In this document: positions 6,531 to 13,971 of the stretch, piece after piece | Position numbering within the stretch: the stretch's first letter is position 1 | Layout: each line of letters starts with the position of its first letter | From: an uncultured Collinsella sp. | GTDB taxonomy: Bacteria; Actinomycetota; Coriobacteriia; Coriobacteriales; Coriobacteriaceae | DNA: 23,406 nt | Direction: 5' to 3' | Assembly (NCBI GenBank): GCA_902490095.1 | Contig: CABUCQ010000023.1 | Location: 1 to 23,406, forward strand | Translations under genes and position numbers: made by a program | The notes under the pieces: model-generated | Seen by the model: the letters and a program-made list of their open reading frames with translations, nothing else | Database searches by the model: none | Told to the model about the DNA's origin: nothing

Positions 6531-7769
6531 ATGACAAAAGACGATAGACAAGCGTTCGAGGTGCCCGATCGACTCTTTGAATACGTGAGGTCGGTCGTCG
6601 ACAACCGCGCGCTTGCAACGGTGCTGCTCTTTTTGCTGAGCCTGCTGCTGATTGGCATCGATAACATCGCTGGAATCTTGGCGGTGCTGCTTGTCGGCTT
6701 TTTGCTGATCGATCGATTTGAAATCGTACGCCGCTGCGTGGTGATTGGCGGTGCCGCGTGGGCCATGACGTTGGCGATTGGCGCCATGGCACTCGGCGGC
6801 ATCGAAGGGCCGGTGCTGTTCGATGCCGGCTTTGTATTCAACATGCTTGGCTTTGTGCTGGCGCTTGCCGCGTGCGTGCTGTTCTTGTGTGGCCGCGCCC
6901 TGTACTACCAGGGCTACGAGCAGGGCGAGCAGCATGCCGATTGTGTGCTGGCCGCTCGTATTCAAGATCGCCTGATCGATCACCCCGACACCTGGGACAA
7001 CATCGACGGCGACTTCCTGGAGGTCGAGGGCGCACTCAACCGTGTGCGCGATCGCGAGCGCAAGGTGCAACAGGCCTTGCGTGACGAGTCTCATCGCAAA
7101 GACGATCTGGTCACGTACTTGGCACATGACCTACGCACCCCGCTTGCCAGTGTGGTGGGCTATCTTTCGCTGCTGCAAGAGGCTCCTGAGCTGCCGGTTG
7201 AGCAACGTGCGCACTTTACGGGCGTGGCGCTCGACAAGGCGCACCGGCTCGATGCGCTCATCGAAGAGTTCTTCGATATCACGCGCTTTGACTTCCACGA
7301 TATCGTGCTCACGCGCGGCTATGTTGATCTGGGGTTGCTGCTGGCTCAGGTGGCTGACGAGTTCTATCCCATCCTCAACGAGCAGCATAAGGAAGCCCAA
7401 GTTGATATTCGCGAGGACCTGACGGTGCTCGTGGATGGCGACAAGATGGCCCGCGTGTTTAACAACATCATGAAAAACGCCGTCGCCTATAGCTATGAGG
7501 GCTCGACTATCACGATTGAGGCCAGGCGCCAAGACGATGGCGGCGTGCGCGTGCGCTTTATCAATCAGGGCGATCCTATCCCTGCGGCTAAGCTCAAGGT
7601 GATCTTTGAGAAGTTCTATCGCCTGGATGCGGCGCGTGCGACCAATCGCGGTGGTGCCGGCCTGGGCCTTGCTATTGCCAAGGAGATCATCGCGGCACAC
7701 GGCGGTACCGTTGCATGTGAATCGACGCCCGAACACACGATATTCACCATCGAGCTGCCCGCCGCATAG
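6531..7769 (+). CDS. Sensor histidine kinase, VanS-like
   Basis: A 412-residue membrane kinase. Four hydrophobic stretches at about 27-44, 46-61, 68-88 and 98-122 suggest four membrane helices with hardly any extracellular loop, so the signal may be sensed in or near the membrane. The H-box YLAHDLRTPLASVVGYLSLL has the phosphorylated His199; the N-box NNIMKNAVAYS (311-321) and the G2 box GGAGLGLAI (374-382) form the ATP-binding domain. The block around the histidine and the following helix (EEFFDITRFD) closely resembles VanS proteins as I remember them. Ribosome binding site GAGGA (6519-6523), 7-nt spacing. It should phosphorylate the regulator encoded just upstream. It is not evidence of glycopeptide resistance by itself. 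Confidence 0.9.
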   Translation: MTKDDRQAFEVPDRLFEYVRSVVDNRALATVLLFLLSLLLIGIDNIAGILAVLLVGFLLIDRFEIVRRCVVIGGAAWAMTLAIGAMALGGIEGPVLFDAGFVFNMLGFVLALAACVLFLCGRALYYQGYEQGEQHADCVLAARIQDRLIDHPDTWDNIDGDFLEVEGALNRVRDRERKVQQALRDESHRKDDLVTYLAHDLRTPLASVVGYLSLLQEAPELPVEQRAHFTGVALDKAHRLDALIEEFFDITRFDFHDIVLTRGYVDLGLLLAQVADEFYPILNEQHKEAQVDIREDLTVLVDGDKMARVFNNIMKNAVAYSYEGSTITIEARRQDDGGVRVRFINQGDPIPAAKLKVIFEKFYRLDAARATNRGGAGLGLAIAKEIIAAHGGTVACESTPEHTIFTIELPAA

Positions 7770-7790
7770 CCAGCGTGCCCTTACAAACAC

Positions 7791-7858
7791 TTGACAATGT
7801 GCTCACGTGCGTATGAGCCGCGATTCCTACTATCGATACTGCTGAATTGATATCGATA
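7791..7858 (+). promoter_or_regulatory. Promoter region of pstB with paired TATCGATA palindromes
   Basis: A perfect -35 hexamer TTGACA stands at 7791-7796, with only a weak -10 candidate (TATGAG 7812-7817, 15-bp spacing). Two copies of the palindrome TATCGATA, at 7831-7838 and 7851-7858, lie exactly 20 bp apart between this and the ribosome binding site. Their spacing of two helical turns suggests a binding site for a dimeric or cooperative regulator. Confidence 0.45.
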
Positions 7859-7872
7859 TGGAGGTGTGCGGT

Positions 7873-8748
7873 ATGACGGCTGCTGCGGCTGTGGAGCCCA
7901 CGGAGCTTGAAGAACTCATGGAAGCGCAGGCCGAGGCCGCGCATGAGCGCGAGGTTGGGGATGCGACTCGCCCCACGGCAGAGGAACTTGCCGCCTCGCC
8001 GACGCGCATCGACGTCGAGGGCCTCGACCTGTTCTATGGCGACCACCATGCGCTCAAGGACGTGAATATCAAGATCCGCGACAAGCAGATCACCTCGTTC
8101 ATCGGGCCTTCGGGCTGCGGAAAGTCTACGTTGCTGCGCTGCTTTAACCGCATGAACGACGGCATCAAGGATTGCCGCATCGAGGGCAAGATTGCGCTCG
8201 ATGGTCAAGATATCCTGGGCGATTACGACATCTGCCGTTTGCGCCAGCGCGTGGGCATGGTGTTCCAGCGCCCCAACCCGTTTCCCATGAGCATCTACGA
8301 CAACGTCGCCTACGGTCCTCGCGGTATGGGTGTGCGCGACCGCGCCGTGCTCGATGAGCTGGTCGAGGACTCCCTGTGTCGCGCTGCCCTGTGGGACGAG
8401 GTCAAGGACAAGCTCAAAGAGTCGGGCCTGGGTCTTTCGGGTGGACAACAGCAGCGCCTGTGCATCGCCCGCGCACTTGCCGTGCAGCCCGACATTCTGT
8501 TGATGGACGAGCCGACCTCGGCACTCGACCCTGTGTCGACGCTGGTGGTGGAGCAGCTGGCCTGCGAGCTCAAAGAGACCTGTACGCTCGTGGTCGTTAC
8601 GCACAATATGCAGCAGGCGGCGCGTATTTCCGACTCGGTCGCGTTTTTCTTGCTGGGTGAGTTGGTGGAACACGCGCCCACCGCGCAACTCTTCAAGAAT
8701 CCGACCGATCCGCGTACGGCGGATTATTTGACGGGACGTTTTGGCTGA
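7873..8748 (+). CDS. pstB: Phosphate ABC transporter ATP-binding protein PstB
   Basis: A 291-residue ATPase that powers phosphate import by the PstSCAB transporter. ATG 7873 is chosen because GGAGGTG (7860-7866) lies 6 bases ahead; an in-frame ATG at 7858 overlaps that site. Motifs: Walker A GPSGCGKST (78-86), Q-loop at VFQRPNPFPMSIYDNV (Q132), signature LSGGQQQR (189-195), Walker B ILLMDEP (208-214), switch His244. The Q-loop block RPNPFPMSIYDN is characteristic of PstB. Unlike typical PstB, which starts the ABC fold almost at once, it has about 44 extra N-terminal residues rich in Ala and Glu. The permease genes pstC and pstA, the binding protein pstS and phoU are not adjacent, which is unusual. 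It is followed by a PhoB/PhoR-like pair. Confidence 0.93.
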   Translation: MTAAAAVEPTELEELMEAQAEAAHEREVGDATRPTAEELAASPTRIDVEGLDLFYGDHHALKDVNIKIRDKQITSFIGPSGCGKSTLLRCFNRMNDGIKDCRIEGKIALDGQDILGDYDICRLRQRVGMVFQRPNPFPMSIYDNVAYGPRGMGVRDRAVLDELVEDSLCRAALWDEVKDKLKESGLGLSGGQQQRLCIARALAVQPDILLMDEPTSALDPVSTLVVEQLACELKETCTLVVVTHNMQQAARISDSVAFFLLGELVEHAPTAQLFKNPTDPRTADYLTGRFG

Positions 8749-8758
8749 TACCATCTAG

Positions 8759-8782
8759 TAAAGGTACCTTTAGGGTTAAGAT
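8759..8782 (+). promoter_or_regulatory. 14-bp palindrome and -10 box ahead of phoB
   Basis: TAAAGGTACCTTTA (8759-8772) is a perfect palindrome 10 bases after the pstB stop. It sits next to the -10-like TAAGAT (8777-8782), so it occupies the -35 region of a promoter for the response regulator gene. It may be an operator allowing phoBR to be transcribed separately from pstB. Confidence 0.5.
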
Positions 8783-8812
8783 GCGGTCATGCCGGCCGCA
8801 AAGGGGTTCAAC

Positions 8813-9541
8813 ATGATCTATTACGTCGAGGACGATGACAACATCAGGGATTTGACGGTCTATGCGCTGCGTAAGCAGGGGATCGAGGCCGAAGGCTTTT
8901 CGTGCGACGGTGAGTTTAAGGCTGCCGTGGCGCGACGGGTACCCGATGCCGTCCTGCTCGACATCATGCTGCCCGATACCGATGGCTTGGCGATTATGCG
9001 TCGCCTGCGCGCCGATCGCCTGACGGCGACGGTGCCCATCATGATGCTTACCGCCAAGGATACCGAGCTCGACAAGGTGATGGCGCTCGATGGCGGTGCC
9101 GACGATTACCTGACTAAGCCGTTTTCGCTCATGGAGCTTGCGAGCCGCTGCCGCGCACTGCTGCGTCGCGGCGGCATGGTCAAACAGGCGAGCGATGTGC
9201 TCAGCGTGGGCGACATCGTGCTCTCGCCCAGTCATCGCGAGGTAACCGTTGCCGGCGAGCCGCTTAAGCTCACCCTGCGCGAGTTCGACCTGCTCGAGTA
9301 CCTCATGCGCAAGCCCGGCGTGGTCTTTACCCGCGAGTCGTTGCTGCAGAGCGTGTGGGGCTGGGACTTCGACGGCGGTTCGCGCACCGTTGACGTGCAC
9401 GTGCAGACGCTTCGCCAAAAACTGGGCGAGCATGCCAGCGCCATCGAGACCGTACGCGGCGTGGGCTACCGCTTGGCCGAGCCTTCTGCCGGTGATGGTG
9501 CCGAAGGTGACGACACCGCGGCCACCGCATCGGAGGAGTAA
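8813..9541 (+). CDS. phoB: OmpR-family response regulator, PhoB-like
   Basis: A 242-residue regulator. ATG 8813 is preferred (AAGGGG at 8801-8806, 6-nt spacing) over an in-frame ATG 8789, which would add eight residues before the first receiver strand. Receiver domain residues are D7/D8, phosphoacceptor D50 in LLDIMLPD, T80 and K102 in LTKPF. The winged-helix domain (about 130-222) contains LTLREFDLLEYLM and ends TVRGVGYRL, followed by an acidic, probably disordered tail of about 20 residues. Assignment as PhoB rests on its place between pstB and a PhoR-like kinase, as well as on family similarity; the sequence alone does not separate PhoB from other OmpR-type regulators. Its gene ends 3 bases before phoR, so the two are co-translated. 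Confidence 0.82.
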   Translation: MIYYVEDDDNIRDLTVYALRKQGIEAEGFSCDGEFKAAVARRVPDAVLLDIMLPDTDGLAIMRRLRADRLTATVPIMMLTAKDTELDKVMALDGGADDYLTKPFSLMELASRCRALLRRGGMVKQASDVLSVGDIVLSPSHREVTVAGEPLKLTLREFDLLEYLMRKPGVVFTRESLLQSVWGWDFDGGSRTVDVHVQTLRQKLGEHASAIETVRGVGYRLAEPSAGDGAEGDDTAATASEE

Positions 9542-9544
9542 CCC

Positions 9545-10969
9545 GTGGTCTTCGCCCCCCAGGGAAAACATACGCTGTCGCACCGCGTTTTTGTGACGAT
9601 CTTTGTCTGTGCCATGGCGGTTATCGTGGCGTTTACGGTGCTGGGTGCGTTCTTTGTGCAAAACACCTTGGCGGATGCCACGAGTGCCAACCTGGCGCAG
9701 GAAACCGAGCTCATTGCTGCCGCCCTCGACGAGCAGCAGGAGCCCATCCCGTTCTTGCGTAGCCTCGATCGCGAGGACTTGCGCATCACGCTGATTAACA
9801 AGGATGGATCGGTTGCCTACGACAACGAGGCGTCGCCTTCCACACTGCCCAACCATGGCGATCGCCCCGAGGTCATCGAGGCCTTTGAGAATGGTTCGGG
9901 TTCCGCGGAGCGCGCAAGCTCTACGCTCGACGAGATTATGCTGTATCGCGCCGTCGCCCTTGATAACGGCCAGGTCGTTCGCTTGGCGCAGGCCCAGCCT
10001 GGCGTTGCGGCGATTTTGCTGTCGATGCTGGCGCCGATGCTGCTTATCGCAGCAGCGGGTGCAGTACTCTCGTTTTTTATGGCGCGCCGTGAGTCCCGTG
10101 CCATCATCGCGCCGTTGCAAGAGGTGGATTTGGATCACCCACGCCGTAGCTATGAGCACGCCTATGCCGAGATGGTCCCCATGCTTGAGCGTATCGAGTC
10201 GCAGCGCCAGGAACTCAAGCGCCAAATGGCGGTGCTGGCGGACAACGACCGTATGCGCCGCGAGTTCACGGCGAATATCACCCATGAGCTCAAGACGCCG
10301 CTTACGGCGATTTCGGGCTATGCCGAGCTCATCGCAAACGGCATGGTCGAGGGCGAGGGCGACCTGCGCAACTTTGGCGGTCGCATCTATCGTGAGGCGG
10401 GCCGCTTGGCAGCGCTCGTCAACGATATCCTTACGCTGTCTAACTTGGACGAGGCCGAGCGTGCAACTGAGGGCGAGGCGGTGCCCATTGGTTCCACGGA
10501 GCCTATTGAGCTCTCGCGTGCCATCTACGCGGTTGAGCAGCGTCTTGAACAGGTCGCCCGTCAGGCGAATGTGACGATAAGTCATGAGACCAAGCCTGTG
10601 GTCATCGAAGGCGTGTCGCGCTTGATTGACGAGCTCATCTATAATCTGGCGAGCAACGCCATCCGCTACAATCGACCCGGCGGTACGGTTACGCTGCAGT
10701 GCGACACCAACGACGAAGGCCATCCGTTCCTTGCGGTCGCCGACACGGGAATCGGTATCGCGCCTGAAGAACAGGGCAAGGTATTTGAGCGGTTCTATCG
10801 CGTGGACAAGAGTAGGTCCAAGGCGCGCGGCGGAACCGGTCTGGGGCTTGCCATTGTCAAGCATGCGGCCCTGTATCATCACGCCACGCTCGATCTGTCG
10901 AGCGAGTTGGGCGTGGGAACCACCATTACGGTGACGTTTCCCATACAGCAGGACGAGCCATTCGCATAG
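9545..10969 (+). CDS. phoR: Sensor histidine kinase, PhoR-like
   Basis: A 474-residue kinase starting at GTG 9545, with GGAGGAG (9532-9538) six bases ahead and inside the end of phoB. A first membrane helix (about 14-38) is followed by an extracellular domain of roughly 115 residues (DNEASPSTLP region), a second helix (about 155-180), a short linker, then the H-box THELKTPLTAISGYAEL with His247, an N-box LASNAIRYN, G1 DTGIGI and G2 GGTGLGLAI. The HELKTPLT motif and the domain order match PhoR kinases. It probably phosphorylates the upstream regulator under phosphate limitation, although the absence of phoU and pstSCA nearby leaves the signal input open. Confidence 0.85.
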   Translation: MVFAPQGKHTLSHRVFVTIFVCAMAVIVAFTVLGAFFVQNTLADATSANLAQETELIAAALDEQQEPIPFLRSLDREDLRITLINKDGSVAYDNEASPSTLPNHGDRPEVIEAFENGSGSAERASSTLDEIMLYRAVALDNGQVVRLAQAQPGVAAILLSMLAPMLLIAAAGAVLSFFMARRESRAIIAPLQEVDLDHPRRSYEHAYAEMVPMLERIESQRQELKRQMAVLADNDRMRREFTANITHELKTPLTAISGYAELIANGMVEGEGDLRNFGGRIYREAGRLAALVNDILTLSNLDEAERATEGEAVPIGSTEPIELSRAIYAVEQRLEQVARQANVTISHETKPVVIEGVSRLIDELIYNLASNAIRYNRPGGTVTLQCDTNDEGHPFLAVADTGIGIAPEEQGKVFERFYRVDKSRSKARGGTGLGLAIVKHAALYHHATLDLSSELGVGTTITVTFPIQQDEPFA

Positions 10970-10994
10970 CGATACAACATAGGTATTGATGTAG

Positions 10995-11030
10995 ACGCCG
11001 CATTTGACTTTCGGGTGCGGCGTTGTTGTG
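10995..11030 (+). terminator. Likely terminator after phoR
   Basis: ACGCCGCA (10995-11002) pairs perfectly with TGCGGCGT (11016-11023) over a 13-nt loop, followed by the moderately T-rich TGTTGTG. It lies 25 bases after the phoR stop and separates the phosphate module from the polysaccharide module. The T tract is weak. Confidence 0.55.
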
Positions 11031-11088
11031 CAATTTTACGATTGCTTCCGACATTTTTACAGGAGAGCCTGTTTCTTATGTATAGAGT

Positions 11089-11117
11089 TTGGTCTCGGTA
11101 AAAAGATGCGATAACAT
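11089..11117 (+). promoter_or_regulatory. Candidate promoter of the polysaccharide regulatory operon
   Basis: TTGGTC (11089-11094) and TAACAT (11112-11117) are separated by 17 bp and lie about 48 bases before the first start codon. Both hexamers match the consensus only in part. A small hairpin (ACAGG 11059-11063, CCTGT 11068-11072) stands just upstream. Confidence 0.4.
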
Positions 11118-11164
11118 ACGGACAGTTTTGTCAATCCGAACTGGGGAAATGAAAGGCAAGCTGC

Positions 11165-11821
11165 ATGACCCTTCTCGAACTGTTCCAGCTGCTGAAGAAG
11201 CACCTCAAGCTGGTCATCACCCTTCCGGTGGTCTGCGCGATCGCCATGGGCATCGTGTCCTTCGCCGCGATGGACAACACCTATACCGCGACGACGAGCA
11301 TGTACATTCTCGCCAAGACCGACGATAGCGGCCAGATGAGCTACAACGATCTCTCGGCGAGCCAGATGCTTTCCAACGATATCGCCACGCTGCTGGATAG
11401 CGATAGCGTTAAGAGCGGCGCCGCCAAGGAACTGGGCCTCACCGATCTGGATGACTACAAGGTGTCTGTTTCCTCCGAGACCACCACGCGTGTCATTACG
11501 CTTTCGGTTACCGGCACCGATGCCAGGGAGACGGCTGAGGTCGCAAAGGCCATAGCTAGCTCGGTGAGTACGGTCGCTCAGAACGTCGGCGCTGCCCAGA
11601 GCATCAACGTTATCGACGAGGCTAAGACCCCCGAAGCCCCCAGCGGCCCCAAGCGCACGCTGTATATTGCCGTCGCGTTCCTCGCCGGTATCTTTATCGC
11701 AGTCGCCTATGTCGTTTTGGCAGACATGCTCAATACCCGCATCCGCGGTGCCGAAGAGGCGGAAGAGCTCCTGGGCATTCCCGTTGTTGGCCGAATTCCG
11801 GCTATGAAAGGTGGTAAATAG
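11165..11821 (+). CDS. Wzz/CpsC-type polysaccharide chain-length and kinase-activator protein
   Basis: A 218-residue membrane protein of the Wzz (polysaccharide co-polymerase) family, equivalent to CpsC/CapA/YwqC. It has an N-terminal membrane helix (about 17-36), an extracellular helical domain with the typical DTLLD/SVKSG-type region and VITLSVTG strand, a second membrane helix (about 168-190), and a short cytosolic tail ending LLGIPVVGRIP, which in this family docks and activates the BY-kinase. The family sets the length of capsule or exopolysaccharide chains together with the kinase. The start ATG 11165 is preceded by AAAGG nine bases upstream. The kinase gene begins two bases after its stop. 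Confidence 0.88.
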   Translation: MTLLELFQLLKKHLKLVITLPVVCAIAMGIVSFAAMDNTYTATTSMYILAKTDDSGQMSYNDLSASQMLSNDIATLLDSDSVKSGAAKELGLTDLDDYKVSVSSETTTRVITLSVTGTDARETAEVAKAIASSVSTVAQNVGAAQSINVIDEAKTPEAPSGPKRTLYIAVAFLAGIFIAVAYVVLADMLNTRIRGAEEAEELLGIPVVGRIPAMKGGK

Positions 11822-11823
11822 GC

Positions 11824-12561
11824 ATGGCTAAGGCAAAGAACACCGATAAGCTCGTTGTACAGAATGCCGCCAAGACCCTTCTGGCCAACATCCGCTTTGC
11901 GAGCGTGGACGACCCCATTCGCACCATCACCGTTACGTCCTCGATTCCCAACGAGGGCAAGTCTACGGTTTCCATTAACCTTGCCCAGGCTATCGCCACC
12001 AGCGGCAAGAGCGTCCTGCTGGTCGAGGCTGATATGCGTCGCAGGTCCCTTGCCGATATGCTCGGCGTCCGCTCCCGCGGCGGACTCTATGCAGTCCTTT
12101 CCGAGCAGGTTTCTATTGACCAGGCGATTGTCGAGACGGGTCAGAAGAACTTCTACTTCCTCGATGCCGAGCCGCATATTCCCAATCCTGCCGACATCAT
12201 CGTCTCTCACCGCTTTGCCAAGCTGGTAAAGGCACTGTCCGCCAAGTTCCAGTACGTCATCTTTGATGCTCCCCCGGTCGGCACCTTCATCGATGCTGCC
12301 GAGATCGCAAGTCTGACCGACGGTGCGCTTTTTGTCGTGCGTGAGGATTTCACCAAGCGCGAGGAGGCGCTCAACGCCATCGGTCAGCTTAAGAAGTCCG
12401 AGAAGGTCAAGCTCATTGGTACCGTTATGAACTACTGCGAGACCGAGACCAGCGAGTACTACTACTCCTACTACACCAAGGACGGTAAGAAGGTGAAGAA
12501 GGGCTCCGACGATCAGGGGACTTCCAAAAAGGGCATCTTCACCAACCGAGCAAACGTTTAG
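11824..12561 (+). CDS. Bacterial tyrosine kinase (BY-kinase, CpsD type)
   Basis: A 245-residue cytosolic ATPase-fold tyrosine autokinase. Visible are Walker A SSIPNEGKST (39-48), Walker A' LLVEADMRR (65-73), Walker B VIFDAPP (145-151) and a C-terminal tyrosine cluster YYYSYY (212-217) followed by a lysine-rich tail; the cluster is the site of autophosphorylation in this family. Separate genes for membrane activator and kinase is the arrangement of Gram-positive bacteria. AAAGGTGG (11808-11815) ahead of ATG 11824 is a strong ribosome binding site inside the end of the preceding gene. Phosphorylation cycles here control polysaccharide polymerisation or export together with the phosphatase that follows. 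Confidence 0.92.
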   Translation: MAKAKNTDKLVVQNAAKTLLANIRFASVDDPIRTITVTSSIPNEGKSTVSINLAQAIATSGKSVLLVEADMRRRSLADMLGVRSRGGLYAVLSEQVSIDQAIVETGQKNFYFLDAEPHIPNPADIIVSHRFAKLVKALSAKFQYVIFDAPPVGTFIDAAEIASLTDGALFVVREDFTKREEALNAIGQLKKSEKVKLIGTVMNYCETETSEYYYSYYTKDGKKVKKGSDDQGTSKKGIFTNRANV

Positions 12562-12578
12562 TTGATTAAGGCTGACCT

Positions 12579-13229
12579 ATGCGTGACATTCATTGCCATA
12601 TCTTGCCGGGTGTAGACGACGGCGCCGCCGATCTCGATGAGAGCTTGGCGATGCTCGAGGCTGCCAAGCGGGCCGGTGTAACCAGAATCGTTTGCACTCC
12701 TCACTGCCGTGATCCCTATTTTGATTACGACAAGATGTGGGATGCCTTTGAGCTGCTGCGTGATAACGCTGACGGTTTTCCGCTCCAGATGGGCTTCGAG
12801 GTCAACCATCGAAAGCTCGTTGAGCTTGGTATCGATGCCGCGGAGCACTTGCATTTCGATGGGACCAACGAGTTTCTGCTCGAGCTTTCGACGCATGCCG
12901 ATGCGTATGCGTTTAGAGAGTACGAGAACACGATTTACGATTTGCAGTGCCGTGGCTACCAGGTGATCATCGCTCATCCTGAGCGCTATCGTGCGGTTCA
13001 AAAGGATGTAAGCGTGGCGGAGCGCCTGGTCGATATGGGCTGCAAGCTGCAGGCTTCGGCGGACTTTATTGCCGGCGGTCGATTTGGTCGCGAGAAAAAG
13101 CCGGCACAGCGCCTGTTCGATCAGAACCTGTACAGCTTCATCGCGAGCGATGCCCATAACGTGGGTCATTACGACTGCCTGGCGAAGGCTCGCGCGAAGT
13201 ATAGCGTGCGCGGAGCTCATTTTCGCTAA
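12579..13229 (+). CDS. PHP-type protein tyrosine phosphatase (CpsB/YwqE type)
   Basis: A 216-residue metal-dependent phosphatase of the PHP fold. Family metal ligands are visible: HCH (5-7) in DIHCHILPGVDDG, TPH (40-42), the glutamate in GFEVNH, the HPER motif, and SDAHN near the C-terminus. In this family the enzyme dephosphorylates the BY-kinase tail and keeps the kinase cycling. ATG 12579 has AAGG seven bases ahead and follows the kinase gene by 17 bases, so the three genes probably form one operon in the order activator, kinase, phosphatase. Confidence 0.92.
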   Translation: MRDIHCHILPGVDDGAADLDESLAMLEAAKRAGVTRIVCTPHCRDPYFDYDKMWDAFELLRDNADGFPLQMGFEVNHRKLVELGIDAAEHLHFDGTNEFLLELSTHADAYAFREYENTIYDLQCRGYQVIIAHPERYRAVQKDVSVAERLVDMGCKLQASADFIAGGRFGREKKPAQRLFDQNLYSFIASDAHNVGHYDCLAKARAKYSVRGAHFR

Positions 13230-13268
13230 TATCTGTCCCTAACGTTCGCATTGAATGAAAGGGCAGCC

Positions 13269-13769
13269 ATGGATATCCAACTTAAGACGGGATGCTTTGA
13301 TGACGCGGCGTTGGTGCGCCGCGTCATTTTTATGGACGAGCAAGGCTACGAGAATGAGTTCGACGCTATCGACGAGGATCCAAACTGCATTCATGTGACG
13401 CTCTATGTAGACGGCGAGCTTGCCGGTTGCTCGCGCGTGTTTCCCGAAGAGCTTGAGCGCGTGGCTGACGCAGAGGCCCCGGTGTTGCCGGCATGCGACA
13501 TGGACGAAGGCGTTGCGGCGGGGGAGACCTACATTATGGGGCGCGTCGCCGTGCTGCCGGCTATGCGTCGTCGCGGACTGGCGAGTGCGATCGTCGAGGC
13601 CAGTGCTTCGTGTGCACGCGATGCCGGCGCTAAGCTTATTAAGCTGCATGCGCAGGAATACGTGTTGCCGCTCTATGCAAAGGCGGGCTACACGCAAATC
13701 GCCCCGGTAGATTACGAAGACGAGGGCCAGCCCCATGTCTGGATGGCCAAGCGCGTAGATGGCAGATAG
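13269..13769 (+). CDS. GNAT-family N-acetyltransferase (ElaA-like)
   Basis: A 166-residue acetyltransferase. ATG 13269 is preferred because GAAAGGG (13257-13263) is five bases ahead; the frame is open back to a TTG at 13251. The acetyl-CoA binding segment is clear: GRVAVLPAMRRRGLASAIVEA with the RRRGLA pyrophosphate-binding loop, followed by LHAQEYVLPLYAKAGY, the usual GNAT end with an alternate strand and Tyr. The layout (DEQGY near the start, HAQ..LPLYAKAGY at the end) resembles ElaA-like proteins. The substrate cannot be told. The gene lies 39 bases after the phosphatase gene and could be read from the same transcript; its stop codon runs into a repeat at 13769. Confidence 0.85.
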   Translation: MDIQLKTGCFDDAALVRRVIFMDEQGYENEFDAIDEDPNCIHVTLYVDGELAGCSRVFPEELERVADAEAPVLPACDMDEGVAAGETYIMGRVAVLPAMRRRGLASAIVEASASCARDAGAKLIKLHAQEYVLPLYAKAGYTQIAPVDYEDEGQPHVWMAKRVDGR

Positions 13770-13807
13770 GGACGTTCCTTTTCTGCCGGCAGTTGGGGAC
13801 GCTCCTT
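13769..13807. repeat. Short repeat pair flanking a palindrome
   Basis: GGGACGTTCCTT (13769-13780) and GGGACGCTCCTT (13796-13807) differ by one base and are 27 bp apart; between them lies the perfect palindrome CTGCCGGCAG (13783-13792). The same GGGACGTTC-type core recurs in an inverted repeat at 16233-16286. It looks like a dispersed extragenic element. Confidence 0.6.
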
Positions 13808-13833
13808 GGCAATTGGCGCATCGGAGCGCTTAG

Positions 13834-13859
13834 ACATACAGTTTTTCGATTCCGTATGT
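13834..13859. promoter_or_regulatory. Inverted repeat and -10 region upstream of htpG
   Basis: ACATAC (13834-13839) and GTATGT (13854-13859) face each other across 14 bp. A TATAAA at 13880-13885 follows 20 bases later and would give a leader of about 80 bases to htpG. No CIRCE element or HAIR box (HspR site) is present. Confidence 0.35.
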
Positions 13860-13971
13860 ATATATGCGCGCTAATGGGTTATAAAATCTAAGTCTGAACA
13901 TAGCAGGTCTGCGATTCGGCTCGGGCGACCGGGCCGTTTTTGCGGACGGGGGTAGCGCGAAAGGACTGCAC

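Noticed and set aside
4271..7769. Vancomycin resistance cluster
   Set aside because: Only VanRS-like regulators and a PBP5-type carboxypeptidase are present; no vanH, ligase or vanX homologue is in the window.
8693..10882. 729-codon antisense frame opposite phoB and phoR
   Set aside because: The sense strand encodes complete two-component proteins with all motifs; the antisense product is a composition artefact rich in Arg, His and Gln.
13770..13971. CIRCE or HAIR heat-shock operator before htpG
   Set aside because: Neither the TTAGCACTC/GAGTGCTAA pair nor CTTGAGT/ACTCAAG arms occur; only an unrelated ACATAC/GTATGT symmetry is present.
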